In this document: positions 49,641 to 62,078 of the stretch, one piece after another
Layout of the letters: every line of letters begins with the position of its first letter
Position numbering within the stretch: position 1 is the first letter of the stretch
Assembly (NCBI GenBank): GCA_012295275.1
Contig: CM022667.1
Location: 10,637,038 to 10,701,037, forward strand
Length of the DNA stretch: 64,000 nucleotides
DNA from: Chrysomallon squamiferum
Lineage: Eukaryota > Mollusca > Gastropoda > Neomphalida > Peltospiridae
Reading direction: 5' to 3'
Program-made: the position numbers and the translations under genes
Notes under the pieces: model-generated
The model's input: the letters and a program-made list of their open reading frames with translations, nothing else
Databases searched by the model: none
What the model was told of the DNA's origin: nothing

Positions 49641-50147
49641 ATAACTAGCAGTGTTTTCTGAGACTGGGGTTTTCTGGAGGGATTTATAGCTAATATAGCT
49701 TGATGGGGGGGAACTTTTTTGTTTTTTTTCAGTGAGAAGTGGGGAAGAAAGTTTGGATGGAGTTGGTGTGGAGAGTTTGTTTTGTAGAAGATTGGTGGAG
49801 TATGTGGTTTTAGGTGTACAGGATAAGTTTGTAGATAGACAGTTGATTGGGGAGATATTTTATGAATAATGATCTGCAGCATCTGATAAAACTAATTAAG
49901 ATAATTAAATTTATTTTTTGTTTGTTTTGTTTGTTAATTTCTTTCTTTATTTCATTTATTTATTTATTTTTTCTTACTTATTTATTTTATTTTACTTTAT
50001 TTCATTTATTTATTTATTTATTTACTTACTAACTTAACAAATTAATAGCTTAATATATGTTTTATTTATGTATACCTGTGATTGTAAACATTGTGTATGT
50101 GTAAATAAATGAAAGAGGTGGATGTATGTTTGTATGTATCAGAAACA

Positions 50148-50260
50148 ACTCTTAGTTCAGTGGTTAGACAGGTGGTACTAGGCTTCACATATCTCATTCA
50201 TTTTCAAAGTAAAGTGATTGTTTTTTTTTGTGTGTGTGTTTGTTTTTGTTTCCCAAGACA
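50148..50260 (+). mobile_element. tRNA-derived SINE head (partial)
   Basis: TAGTTCAGTGGTTAGA at 50153-50168 is a near-perfect tRNA D-arm/A box. A weak B-box-like TTTTCAAAGT follows at 50201-50210, about 48 bp on. The rest of the tRNA fold is decayed. The body may run on toward 50520, but I cannot set its end. Confidence 0.5.
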
Positions 50261-50599
50261 AATGTGACCCATCACATCAAATCAAGTCTTAAGTCTCATG
50301 TTCTAATATTGACTTTTAGGCAACAAAAGGGAAGTGATAAAAGAATTTTGATTTTGATATTTTATTAAAAATGGGTTTATATCTATGTTCTGTCTTATTT
50401 CTTTGATGAAACTGAAAGATATTAATCCTAAGGTGTGTTTTAGACCCTTTTTTGGATGAACACTGTTATTTGCAGGGTGAAAAAGCCCTTTCAGTTGGTC
50501 TGGACATATCTGGCCACAACTCTGGAAATAAACATGATACAAGGATGAATGGGTATCAGATTGAAGCTTGTAGAATCATCTTCATCTGAAAATATTCAA

Positions 50600-51190
50600 T
50601 CATAAGCCTTAAGAGCTGTTTTGTCATAATTTATCCTTGTAATGTTGATTAAACTTATTAACTAAATTTCAGAGTTATTAAACTGTCACAGTATTTTGGT
50701 TAAATCATATTTTTACAACATTTATTATTTTTAATTTCAAACTTCAAGAGCAGTTATATCATTATGGCTGTTGCATTAAAATATTTAAATTACTTGATGA
50801 TAAAGAGAGGTTATGGAATAATCTTTTTTTCAACATTTTTTATTTTTAATTTAAAGTTCAAGAGCCATTTTTCTCTGAATTTTCCATTTTTAGGAATATT
50901 TAAAAAAGTTACTTGACTATCACCAAAAATCATAAAATAATCCATTTTTTTACATTTATAATTTTTAATCTGAAACTTAAAGAACCATTTCTCTCTTTAT
51001 TTCGCAGAATTAGGAATATTTTAAATATTACTCAACAAATCTGGACAGATTATTAAATAATCCACACATGACATTTTTTTTTCTCAAACTACAAGATCCA
51101 TTTTATCTCTCTGACATCTTCCACAATTACAAACATTTATAAAAATTACGATCAAGACAGATTATCAAATAATCCACGTCTCGACATTTA
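50600..51190 (+). repeat. Degenerate tandem repeat, five units of about 113-135 bp
   Basis: A word of the type ACTTCAAGAGCCATT recurs at 50606, 50741, 50855, 50975 and 51088. Each unit also holds a TTTATTTTTAATTT stretch before it, GAATATTTAAA, and a TTATNNAATAATCC end. Homology is clear by order of words but units have diverged strongly. Confidence 0.75.
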
Positions 51191-51194
51191 TTAA

Positions 51195-51780
51195 TTTTAA
51201 TATCCCTGTAAAAGACCCTCGAACTTGCCCTCTGCCTGCGTGTGTTGACCGGAATTATGATCGTGTCGCCATTTTGTGTTCACTTGTCGAATCTCCAGAT
51301 TTGATTAATACGAGAGATATTTGTCACCAATATCATACGAGCCCTGTTCGCATATTGATCATATCTCGACTTCATCTCTCGCACGAGGCCTGACGAGACT
51401 AATATTCATAGATTTGATTGAGAGGCAGAAAATGTGCCATGAGATGAGGGTTAAGTGCCATCTTGAAGCAATCTTAAGTGTGAATATTATGATTTATAGC
51501 CAGCTACGAGAGTTAAGACAGACCTCTCATATCCATTTTTTTTTTTTTCTTTTTTTTTTCGCCGTCTCTAGGGGTTCGATGTTGCTGTCAGTTTTAACGC
51601 CGTTGTAACTAAAAGCTTAGGTTTGAATGATGACAGTCGCACTGTAAGTGTTGTCTGATAACTGTAAATATGACTGAAGGATTCGAAGATCGGGCCGGAT
51701 TAAAGGATTATCCTGTTAGCATCGGGAGAGATTAGTTAATAGATCGATCAAATAGTGAAATATGAGTGTAATGTCTGTTA
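51195..51780. promoter_or_regulatory. Candidate regulatory island 20
   Basis: Complex CpG-bearing sequence with TTGATTAATACGAG, CATATTGATCATATC and ACGAGACTAATATTC words. A T-rich stretch at 51537-51560 splits it. The plus-strand frame at 51321-51608 has no motif. Confidence 0.33.
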
Positions 51781-52553
51781 ATGGGTTTAAGAGAGTGTGT
51801 GAAATGTTTTGTTTGTTTGTTTGATCATTTGTTTGTTTGTTTGTTTGTTTGTTTGTTTGTTTATTTACTTATTGGTTTTGTGTTTTGTTTACATATTTAT
51901 TTTATTAACTTATTTTCTTACTTGTTTATTTATTTATTTATTTGTTTGTTTATTTATTCATTTACTTTTCAGTTTATTTATTTATTTAATTATATATTTA
52001 TTTATTTTATTTTATTTGTTTATTAATATCAGTTTTTTTCATTTTTCATTTTTTCATTAGTTTGTTTGTGTTTGTACAGATTTACTTATTAATATAAGTT
52101 TGATGAAGAAGAATATCTTGTCTTGTATCTGTGGGTGTTAATAAGTAAATTCATCTCAGTAAAGTCACTTTGTTCAGCTTATTATTTCCTAATTCTATTG
52201 CTACCAAATGTTTCTTTATTTCCTTCAAAAAAAATACTTTAATGATCACAGTAGTATTTTTGATGAATTTATAAATTTAAAATGCTCAGATAATTGTACA
52301 TTGAATAGTGAAGTTGTTGATGTTTTTATTAATTCATTCATTCATTCAATGATTTATTATTATTATTATTATTATTATTGTTATTGTTATTGTTATTGTT
52401 GTTCTTTTTATATTTATATTATTTTCATTATTATTGTTGTTATTATTACTATCATTATTATTATAATTATAATCATTGTTATTATTATTATAATAACTGT
52501 TATTATGATTGTTATTATTATTATAATTGTTATTATTACTGTTATTATTATTG

Positions 52554-52590
<37 letters not shown>

Positions 52591-53036
52591 TGCTATTGCT
52601 ATTATTTAATAATTTTTTCCCAATCTAACCAATCTGCAGATGAAAATGTCATCAATTTTCCAGTTGTAGCTCCCAGGAGAGGTGAAGTTGTCAAATTTTC
52701 TCTCAAATTCTGTTATTTTCTCGTCATAAAATGATTCTGCATTTCTGGAAATTTTTGAAATTTGATAAATCTCTAATATTTCTCGCTATTATATTCACAT
52801 TACGCTGTGACATCTGGCTCTCAGTGGATTATGTTTTATCCATTTTTGATGAGAATTTCAGAAAAGATGTCTTGAGACAATATTATATGCTCGTCAAGAT
52901 TTTATTTTATTTAATAATTATATTTCTGTTGACTGGTTTTTATGAAAAGAGAACATGACATGTCTTTGTTCTGCTGGGGTTTTTTTTTTTATATTTTTTT
53001 TTTCTGGGAATATTATTTTTTACATTGATTCAGTGA

Positions 53037-53110
<74 letters not shown>

Positions 53111-53126
53111 CATACATATACACATG

Positions 53127-53174
<48 letters not shown>

Positions 53175-54239
53175 CACATACACACACACTTACAAATGAA
53201 CAGACTATGAATCACAAATTTCATCTGTTAAAGTGATTGACTTTTACCAGGATTAGGTCTGTTAAAGTAACTGGAGTGTTGAAATGTTTATGAAATGTTG
53301 ATGGAAAACAAGTCACATGACTACATCATTCCTCTTAACACAGTCTGTAAAATGTCCACCATCTTGTTTTTTTTTATGTTTAAATATCTAAACAGTTAAA
53401 TTTCATGTCCCAGTTACAAAATACTATTTATTTGTCTTTTTATTTATTTATTTATTTATTTACGTATTTATTTTTTATTACTATTATTTTTATTTATTTA
53501 TTATTATATTTTTATTTTTTATTTGAGGGGTTAGTTTTTTTTAGTTTTTTTTAGTTACTGCTTTTTTTTTAATATTTATTTTTGTATATATTTATTTGTT
53601 TATTTATTTATCATATAGATAGATAGATAGGTGGATGGACAGACAGACTGAGAGGCAGTCAGTCAGACAGACAGATAGATAGACTGATTTATGAATTGAT
53701 TCATAGACAGGACAGAATATTTAAGAAAAAATAAATTTTAAAATATTACAGATACTTTACTCACACAGAGATATATCATATAATATCAGGAAATTATTAT
53801 AAAAGCAAAAATAAAAATAAATAAATAATAAATAATAATAAATAAATAAAATTAAGCAAATGATTTAAAAATAGCAAAAATCATCAATCTTTTGTTGAAG
53901 TTGAATTTTTAATTTATTAATTTTAAAGATTTTTTAAATTCTTTTTTTCTTCATAGTGTAAAAGTCATGTTATTGTATCTCAATAACAATATTTTTAAAA
54001 TTTATTATAATAATTATTATTACAATTTCTTTACTGTTATAGTCTTTCTTTTTCTTCATCATTCTCTCTTTCATCTTCCCTCTCTCTTCGTTTTTCTCTT
54101 TTTCTTCATCCTTATCTGTCTTTCTTTATCCTTCTTTCTTTCTTTCTTCATCCTTCTGGCTCGTTTTCTTAATTTTTCTTTATCATTATCTCTCTTCCTT
54201 CATCCTTTCCTCTCCCTTTCTTTGTCCTACTGTCCTTTT
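51781..54239. other. Microsatellite-rich spacer
   Basis: TTTG/TTTA repeats at 51808-52025, imperfect TTA/TTG triplets at 52350-52607, a compound CT then CA microsatellite at 53041-53171, GATA/CAGA-type repeats at 53618-53690, and T/C-rich sequence to 54240. No gene seen. Confidence 0.75.
53041..53171. repeat. Compound CT-CA microsatellite
   Basis: A (CT)n run at 53041-53106 joins, through about 20 bases, a (CA)n run at 53127-53171. Confidence 0.95.
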
Positions 54240-54545
54240 CTTTTTTCCAATTTTTCGCAGGTTTTGAAAAAGACGAAATTTTCCCATCAATTTTTGTCAG
54301 GCTTCGTCTATGAATAGTTAATATGTAATCAAAACAAGAAGGCAACCACTGTCACTTTCCTGATCTTCGAGTTTTATCATAACAGGAGATAAATAGTCCC
54401 AAATATCCGTCATCTATCAAAGATGTCAGACCTCGAGAAGCAAGGAGATCTTCTTGTTAAGTAGCCAGTAATTGCACAAAGTCTTTCATTATTTTATGAA
54501 ATTTTAGACGAGTGCCATATTGGAGGTCGATCTTTTTCTCTTCTT
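54240..54545. promoter_or_regulatory. Candidate regulatory island 21
   Basis: Complex patch after CT/T-rich sequence, with few simple repeats and scattered CpG. It ends at T and G runs near 54560-54580. No coding signal. Confidence 0.22.
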
Positions 54546-55289
54546 TTTCTCTGTTTTTCTTTTTTTTTTGGGGGGGGGGGGTTTGTGTGAAATCCTGCCT
54601 TTGATGGTGTTGTTTGTGAGAGAACAAAACATTAAATAATGAAAAAAAAAAAAAAAAATGAGGAAGCAAAAAAAAAGAAAGAAATTTATGAAAGAAAAAG
54701 AAAAATGAAAAAAGCAGATGGTAATTTCAGTTATCTTGTCAAATGATAAAACAATTTATGGGTCGAGTTGTGACAGAGAAATTGAAATATTATTAAAGGA
54801 AGTTGGGTTTTTTTTGTGTTAAAAGCTTTTGTTTGTTTATTGTATGAAGTCAATCAGTTTATGATTTATTGATAGCAGTTGAACTGAGGGAAAAGATTTG
54901 ATCATTTCTTTTTTTGTCTTTTCATTTTCTTTTGATCCCCTTTGGTTATATTTTCTTTCTTTCTTTCTTTCTTTCTTTGTTTCCATCTTTCATTTCCTTG
55001 AAAATATTGTCAGTTATTGAAATAATGTTATTGAAAACGTATTTCCTTAAATGTTTCAGTTTTGTTATATGTTTTATTTTATTATTTTTATTAATGTTTA
55101 TTTATTTATTTATTTATTCATTATTACTATTATTACTGTTATTCATACTTAAATATTTTTTTTGTCTTGGTGGAAACATAAAGAAATATTTCTTTCTTTT
55201 TATTTATCTATTCCATCTTCTCTACTTTCTTTTAATATACTCTTATAATAATTGAAATAACTATTATCAATTACTTTTATAAATAGCAA

Positions 55290-55805
55290 AATCAATTATC
55301 ATTAATTATAATCAGTAAATTAAATAAGTAAAAATCAGTGCACTTCTAAATAAACTCATCTTCATTAATATCTGTTTTATTAAGTAAAATCATTATCATT
55401 AATTACTGTTTTATTAAGTAAAATCATCATCATTAATTACTGTTTTAGTAAGTAAAATCATTATCATTAATTACCTATTTATTAAATAAAATCATTAAAT
55501 ACTCTAAAAATAAAGACATTAAATTAAGTCAATAGTTAATCTTGTAATATTACTCTTGCAATAAATAAATATCTTCATTATCATTAATTATTCTTATAAT
55601 ATGTAATTAAATAAACGAAAATTAAAAATAATTTTAAATAAACCATTGTCATTCATTATAGGTAAAGTCATTGTCGTTCGTTGTACTTATTATAAGTAAA
55701 ATCGTTATCATTAATTACACTTATCAGTAAAATCATCATCATTAATCACACTTATTATAAGTAAAAATCATCATCATTAACTATTCTTACAATAAGTAAA
55801 TGAGC
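55290..55805 (+). repeat. 34-bp tandem repeat with TAATTA words
   Basis: TAAGTAAAATCATTATCATT starts at 55381 and recurs at 55415 and 55449, giving a 34-bp unit that ends TTAATTACTGTTTTA. Weaker copies extend to about 55290 on the left and 55800 on the right. Most units hold CATTAATTA, a homeodomain-type core. Confidence 0.85.
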
Positions 55806-55839
55806 AAATAAGATATATTACAGCCATTAATAACCTGGA

Positions 55840-56150
55840 TTTCACCACTGTTGTTTGTAAATTCCATCTCATCGGACTCGGAGAAGCTTTAGAAATGTTT
55901 CTCATACGACAGCATTGACGGCTAATTTATATCAGAAATATTCTGTCTCGCAGACTGCATTCCCGCTGTTCTCCGTTATTAGGAATTATTATCAATTTAG
56001 CCATAAATGTAATCTTTTTCAATATCGCTGAATATCACACAGCAGGCAATTATGGTCTTACGCCTAACTCTTTTACAAAAAAAAAAAAAAAAAAAAAAAA
56101 AAGGAACTAATAAAAGACGTATTTAATGCACGGTACCAAATTGGTAATAA
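55840..56150. promoter_or_regulatory. Candidate regulatory island 22
   Basis: Complex CpG-bearing sequence with ACGGCTAATTTATATC and GGAATTATTATC words, broken by an A run (56079-56102). No coding signal. Confidence 0.28.
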
Positions 56151-56490
56151 TTCAAAATTATACATACGTGTATTTATATATATATATATATATATATTAA
56201 TTTATTTAATTTGTTTTTTTAGCACTTGACATTTCAGTTATTATATTGCACACCGCTAACTCTGTGAGTGTTTTGAATTTTTGAATTCTGCTCTTCAAAA
56301 CAGTGGGTGGGGGGGCAAAAGAAAATATCATTTAGGAAAGATTTAATTGTGTTTCTTTTAGTCTGTCGCAGCTGTGTTATTTCATAGTAAATTAATTATG
56401 TTCCGAGACACGATGTCATTTTATTTCTTCTCGTCTTCGTTGATACGTTTTCATTACCAGTGGCCTACTTAAACGTGGCATTCAGTTTGA

Positions 56491-56534
56491 AAAGGTGGAT
56501 GGATGGATGGATGGATGGATGGATGGATGGATGG
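56491..56534. repeat. GGAT microsatellite
   Basis: About 11 GGAT units, followed by G-rich sequence to about 56620. Confidence 0.95.
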
Positions 56535-57109
56535 GTGAGGAGGGTGGTTTGTAGGTGGGGGGCGTCGAGGAGTGATGGCGTGGAGAGAAAGGTTCGTGGA
56601 AAGTGGAGTTAGATTTAATTTTGAGTTTTGTTTGTTGTCGAGCGATTTGGTTGTTTGTTTTTAAATTAGTTTTCTTGTGTGTTTCTTGTAATCACAAAAA
56701 AATACAGAAACACAGACATATACCATAAAGAAATATAACATCCACAGACAGACACACACACACACACACAGAGACATACACACTTCCTTATTATTTTATC
56801 ATGATTATTATACCAAACATTTTGATATGATATCAAAATTCCGTTCTATATTACATATCTTCAACAACTGTAAAATATAAATTAATTAACAGAAATAACA
56901 AAAAACATACCACCAACAACAACAACAAAAAAATGCATATATCTTTAACAGTACAATAAAATTTCTTGAATGTTTAACAAACCTCAGCACGAAAAATATC
57001 TCAGCTGCTCAGATTAATATTTCGGTGCAAAAATCAAACAATATTATTAAGGCTTTGGATCTATACTAAGTTATATTCTCTGCTTTTTAACACTGTTTCA
57101 GTTTAGCAT

Positions 57110-57525
57110 ATAAATTGTTTATTCACACATGCGGAAATTGAACGAGCTGGTTCCGAACACCGAGACCAGCAGAAATAATCGTCGGTGATCAAAATGTGTG
57201 TGTTTATGTTCAACTCCAAGGAACAATTACTGCCATGCAACGGACTGCTACAGTTTAAACGCATCATTCAATAGCAGGAAGAAAATTATATATTATTTCT
57301 AAAAGTTAGTGAGTAAATAGGATTTTTTTTTTTTTTTTTTTTTTTCCCCGTCTGTAATTATGATGGATCGTCGACATTGGTGACGGAAGACGTTGCCGAT
57401 ACGACGTGAATATTATCGCTGAGGTGTCGCAAACGTACGTTTAAACGATGAAGCGTGTTAATTGTTTTGACACGCTAATTAACAAAGTCGACCGTTTTCA
57501 GCGATTGTCGTGTCGTGTTGGGCAT
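57110..57525. promoter_or_regulatory. Candidate regulatory island 23
   Basis: CpG-rich. Contains a perfect palindrome AAACGTACGTTT (57431-57442) and inverted GTTAATT (57457-57463) and AATTAAC (57477-57483) words 13 bp apart. A T run at 57325-57345 splits the block. No coding signal. Confidence 0.35.
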
Positions 57526-57699
57526 TTTTCTAACATTTGCAACGGAATGATTTTCTTTTTCTTTTTCTTTTCTTTTTTTTTTTTTTTAATGCTTGATTGA
57601 GTGTTGAAGATTTCTGAGCTGGAAATGGGCAGTGATAAAAAAAAAACTCTGCGACTCCTTCTCTCCTGGGGGAGGTTTCTGTCTGTCTCTGCCCATGCA

Positions 57700-57970
57700 C
57701 GAATGTATCTGTGTTCATCTTGAGTATCACGTTATGATTGATACTCACATAAGCCGTTGCTCACGATGATGTGGCAGTTGTAACTTAGTGTTGATCGCAC
57801 CTGACCCGCGATGATGTTGATGGGTAATTCAGCCATATGCATTCAAATTGCTGCAGTCTCAGGCATTTTTTTATTCTTCTGTTGATAACATCATCGGGGT
57901 TGTGACTAGTTACGTGTTAACATCGTTTTTGCTCGCCTCATTGCTGCATGGGCAACTGCGTTTTACTATT
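57700..57970. promoter_or_regulatory. Complex CpG-bearing patch
   Basis: Contains CCGCGATGATGTTGATG near 57807, a phrase shared with the duplicated region near 32846. It may be a diverged repeat copy or a regulatory patch. No coding signal. Confidence 0.25.
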
Positions 57971-58217
57971 GTTGAAATCTTGATTTATTAAACTGATCAT
58001 CATCCTTTATAATTAAATTTTTTTTTTTTCATTTTCTTTTTTCTCTCATTTCTTTCTTTCTCTCTTTCTAATCTTCTATTGTTACTTTTTTTTTTTATGC
58101 GTTTCCCTGTCTTTCTCATTCTATCCCTTTTTCTCTATTTTCTCTCTATCATACTATCATTCTCTCTATCTCACTCTCTCACTATCTCTCTCTTTTTCTC
58201 TGTTTTTCTGTTTTTTA

Positions 58218-58254
<37 letters not shown>

Positions 58255-58369
58255 ACACCACCTCTCTCACACCACACCTTCAACCCCCATCTCTCTCTCC
58301 TTCCTTCCCTCCTTACCCTCTCTCTCTCTCTCTCATTCTCTCTTTTTCCCCTCTCAATCTCTCGCTCCC

Positions 58370-58850
58370 AAAACAAAAACCTCCAGGACGAATTTATTCC
58401 TCGAACAAGATGTTTCGGTTCTGGCTGATTTCCACAGGGTGCCGTTCTTTTTCTATGGGACATATTAATATGCCGTTGATAAATTCCTAACAATTTGATA
58501 TTAGACGTCATTAATCACGGCTCGGTGTGCCGACAACACGATACACACAGCAGACTTGCTCTCCGCGCTAATGTCTTCCACAGTTTAATCTGCTTTGTCG
58601 CAATCGGGTCCTGCCCTCTGTTAATATTCTTTATTGTTATCCATAACGCAAGGCAAGTTTGATTGCAGCTATACGTATAATATCTAATTACTTTTGTCGA
58701 GGCTAACGGCACCCGAGGGGGTGTTTTTTTTTTCTCCGCAGTTATAGATTTGAGAATAAGAACAGGTATAATTTGAATGGTTATTTTCAGTGAGTAATAA
58801 TCGCCTGCCCTGATGTTTGTCTCCAATTCCATCTTCCTTTATAGATGAAA
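58370..58850. promoter_or_regulatory. Candidate regulatory island 24
   Basis: Complex CpG-rich block with GACGTCATTAATCACGG (GACGTCA at 58504-58510 resembles an ATF/CRE half) and ATATCTAATTAC words. A 105-codon minus-strand frame at 58515-58832 has ordinary composition but no motif that I recognise. Confidence 0.35.
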
Positions 58851-59234
58851 TTATTTATTAACATTTCATTTCTGTGTTTTTTTTTTTTCTTAATGTGTTA
58901 TTTCTGGATAAAAGGAAGACATTTTTTTTTTTTTTTTTCTAATGTGTTATTTTGGACAAAAGAAAGACATTTATTTATTTTTATTTTTCATTTTTTTTTT
59001 TCTACTGGGGTTATTTTTGAAAAAAGGAAGAAATTTGTTGGGTTTTTATTTTTTTTCCGTAACATAATATTTTTTAGGAAAAAGGAATATTTTATGGTTT
59101 TACATTTTATGACCCTAGAACGTTTGAAAGTATTGTTTGTCTGCTGAAAATAATTTCGCAGATAAATTTATTTAGTTATCATTTTCAGATGATGATGCAT
59201 AACTAATCTGATTGTCAAGTGTGTTTAGTCGATC

Positions 59235-59665
59235 AGTTTAGATAATACTCACAAATCAAACAAGGGGCTTGTCTAGATAATAAACAAGCGTAGATACCAT
59301 ACCAGGTTACATTAGAAATTCAGTCTAGCTAACATACCAGTTTAGTTAGCATACAAATCTAAATAACAAGTTGAGATAAACACCCAGTTCAGATAGCAGA
59401 CTAGATAATATCAGTGTAGATAATGTACAGGTTTAGATAACACACAAAGCTAGATTACCTACAAGGCAGCATAACATTCAAATCTATATAACATACTAGT
59501 CTAGTAATATACAAAACTAGATAACATACTAGTCTAAATCATTTTGTGAGTCTAGATAATGGAAGTCTAGTTAATGTTCAATGCTATAACAAATGAGCTG
59601 TGACTAGATAATTTAGATAAATGTGTAGAAAATAAAAGAATCTAGATAACAGACAAGATCTGGGA
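59235..59665 (+). repeat. 17-bp degenerate tandem repeat rich in AGATAA
   Basis: Words of the type TCTAGATAACATAC recur at roughly 17-bp spacing across about 430 bp, for example near 59374, 59391, 59418, 59435, 59452, 59485 and 59519. At least eleven exact AGATAA words (GATA-factor type) lie on the plus strand. Units are diverged, but the phase is held over long runs. Confidence 0.85.
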
Positions 59666-60528
59666 ATGTATTTAACTGAGTAACTGCCCAGAAGAAGAAT
59701 AATAACAATAATTATAATAATGATGATTATGATGATGACAACAATGATAAAGATAATTATAATGATGATGATGATGATAATATTGGATCTTTGTCTGTTC
59801 ATCTCTATTAAATATTACTGATTTAGAAATACTGGTATGTTTCATATCTGAAAGGAATATAAAGATAATAAAATTAAATGTGTAATTAATAATTAAATTA
59901 TTTTTAAAAAAAAGAAGTAATGAACAAAATAAAATTTAAATAAAACAACAACTAAATATATAATAAAGAAAAAGAATAACAAATAAAAAAAATAACAAAT
60001 AAGATAATAAAATAAATAGTTCTAATAATAAAATAATATTAAAATTAATAAATAAAAAGATAATAAAATATAATTTGAGAGAATTTTTTTTTTAAATATA
60101 AGTAACAAATAAAAAAAAAGAGAAGAGAATAATAATAAAATGAAATAAATAAAAATGATTGGCACACAAAACACAAATGCATCAAGTTAGATATAATTTA
60201 CAAATGGACGTATAACAATTGTGTTTTCTTCTTCATCCTGCCTGTTTAGTATTCTCTGCAGTCCAAAGCCAGTCGCACTTTCCACATTGAATAAAAAAAA
60301 AAAAAATACTCAAATTAGTCTTCATTGTTCCCTCTAGTCACCTAACTTGTACTAGGAAGTCGTTACTAATAAAACAAGATGTTTTCAAATCACTGAATTA
60401 ACAATCTTCATTTCTAGAAGAGACGTAAAAAAAAAAAAACAATTATAGAAATAAATGAAAAATAAAAATAATGAATAATAGTAAAAATAAAGAAAATAAA
60501 TCTTTGTCTCGCTGTCTGGATGTATCTA

Positions 60529-60567
<39 letters not shown>

Positions 60568-60999
60568 TGAAAAATAAATAAATTGGCTGGCTAGCTGTAA
60601 TTTTAGAAATAAAGATGAATATTTTAAAAATATGAAGCTATAAAATAAAATGATAATGAAAATAATTATATGTCAGTCTGTAAGGTAAAAAACAAAAAAC
60701 AAAATAAAAATTGAAAACAAAACAACAAAATTCATCCTTCAAAAATGTCTGTTTCTTTCTTCATCATTTGGCTCATATATATAAATAAATTGTGATTTAT
60801 AAAAATCTCCATTTCTGTGTCACAAAATCTTGTTTTTGAAAACTGTCACATTTGTCTTATTCTTTATATTTTCAGTATTAAATAAAATAAAATAAAATAA
60901 AATATCTCTTTCTCTCACTCAAAAAAATAAAAAATAAAAATAAAAAAGTAAAAGCAAAGAGGAAAGAAAACTACAACAACATTTTTCACTCTTTTCAAA
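59666..60999. other. A/T-rich spacer
   Basis: ATG/AAT triplets at 59695-59780, A-rich sequence, and A runs (60535-60564). No gene seen. Confidence 0.7.
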
Positions 61000-61470
61000 C
61001 AATGATGTAAAGTAACATCCCAAATATCGCAGATTCTTCTCAGCCTCATTTTCATTTTTGATACAGCATTCACATCGTTGTTCTAAACAGTCAGTTTTAG
61101 ATTCCCCTTGAAAAAAAAAAACATAAAGAAAAATTTCTTGCATCTTCGGAAATACATCGAGGAATTCTTTCTAAGACCCATACTTTCAACCGGATGTCCA
61201 ATACCTGCACGGCATTGTTGGATCAAATATTGACTATTTTGCGGCATAAACACAGAAACATAAACACAGGGAGAGAGGCCTGGGGCAGGGAGTGTGTGTG
61301 GGGGGGAGATGTTGACCCAGAACAGCCTGTCCCAGGTTAAGAGATTTTTCTTTTTCTTTTTTTTCCCCTGGGCTGCCGATTGACACCTTTCTGTGAGTAC
61401 ACATGAAATTGTCGTCAGAGATGACAGCTTCAGTTGCTATTGAACTCAGTTTTACACTAGAGGGGTTTTG
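61000..61470. promoter_or_regulatory. Candidate regulatory island 25
   Basis: Complex patch with CpG words and a G run near 61299-61306. The overlapping minus-strand frames have no motif. Confidence 0.22.
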
Positions 61471-62026
61471 AGTTTAACAGTTGTTTTGTTAGAGAGAGCA
61501 AGAGGGGAAGGCAGGCAAGGGGGAGAGGGTGGCAAGTGTGGAGGGATGAGATAGAGAGAAAAAGAAAGTATAAAAGAAACAGAAAGAGTGAAAGACAATA
61601 CAGGGATAGATGGAAAGAGATAGAAGGAGAGAGAAAAAAAAGACAAAGGGAGGGGAGAGAGAGAGAAGAAAGGCAGGAAGAAAAATAAAAGTATAAAAGA
61701 GATTGAGTATTTATGTTTAAGAAAGTCAGTAAGAAGAAGAAAAAAAAAATAAAATAGAAATAAAAGAAAAATATATAAGTTTAGGATTATGAGAAAACAT
61801 TTTTCATTGATAGAATAATTGATCATTATTCCCATACATAAGGATGGATCAATGTTTTGATAGATGGATGCATACATAAACAAACACACAGGCAAACAGA
61901 TGAATGACCAGATAGACCCATAAAACATCAAAATAAATTGTAAATGGTGCACAGAACGACAGCAACTAATGTGTGTATGTGTATGTATACTTATGTATAT
62001 ATGTATGTATGTATGAATGTATGTAT

Positions 62027-62078
<52 letters not shown>

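Noticed and set aside
52208-52609. Ile/Val- and Tyr-rich frames of 118-133 codons
   Set aside because: They translate TTA/TTG triplet repeats and have no unique sequence with a domain.
58515-58832. 105-codon minus-strand frame with ordinary composition
   Set aside because: No domain, no similarity that I recognise, and it lies wholly within a CpG-rich island. Left as unsupported rather than disproved.
59235-59665. CRISPR-like array (regular 17-bp spacing)
   Set aside because: Units are contiguous and diverged with no constant repeat/unique spacer pattern, and the genome is animal.
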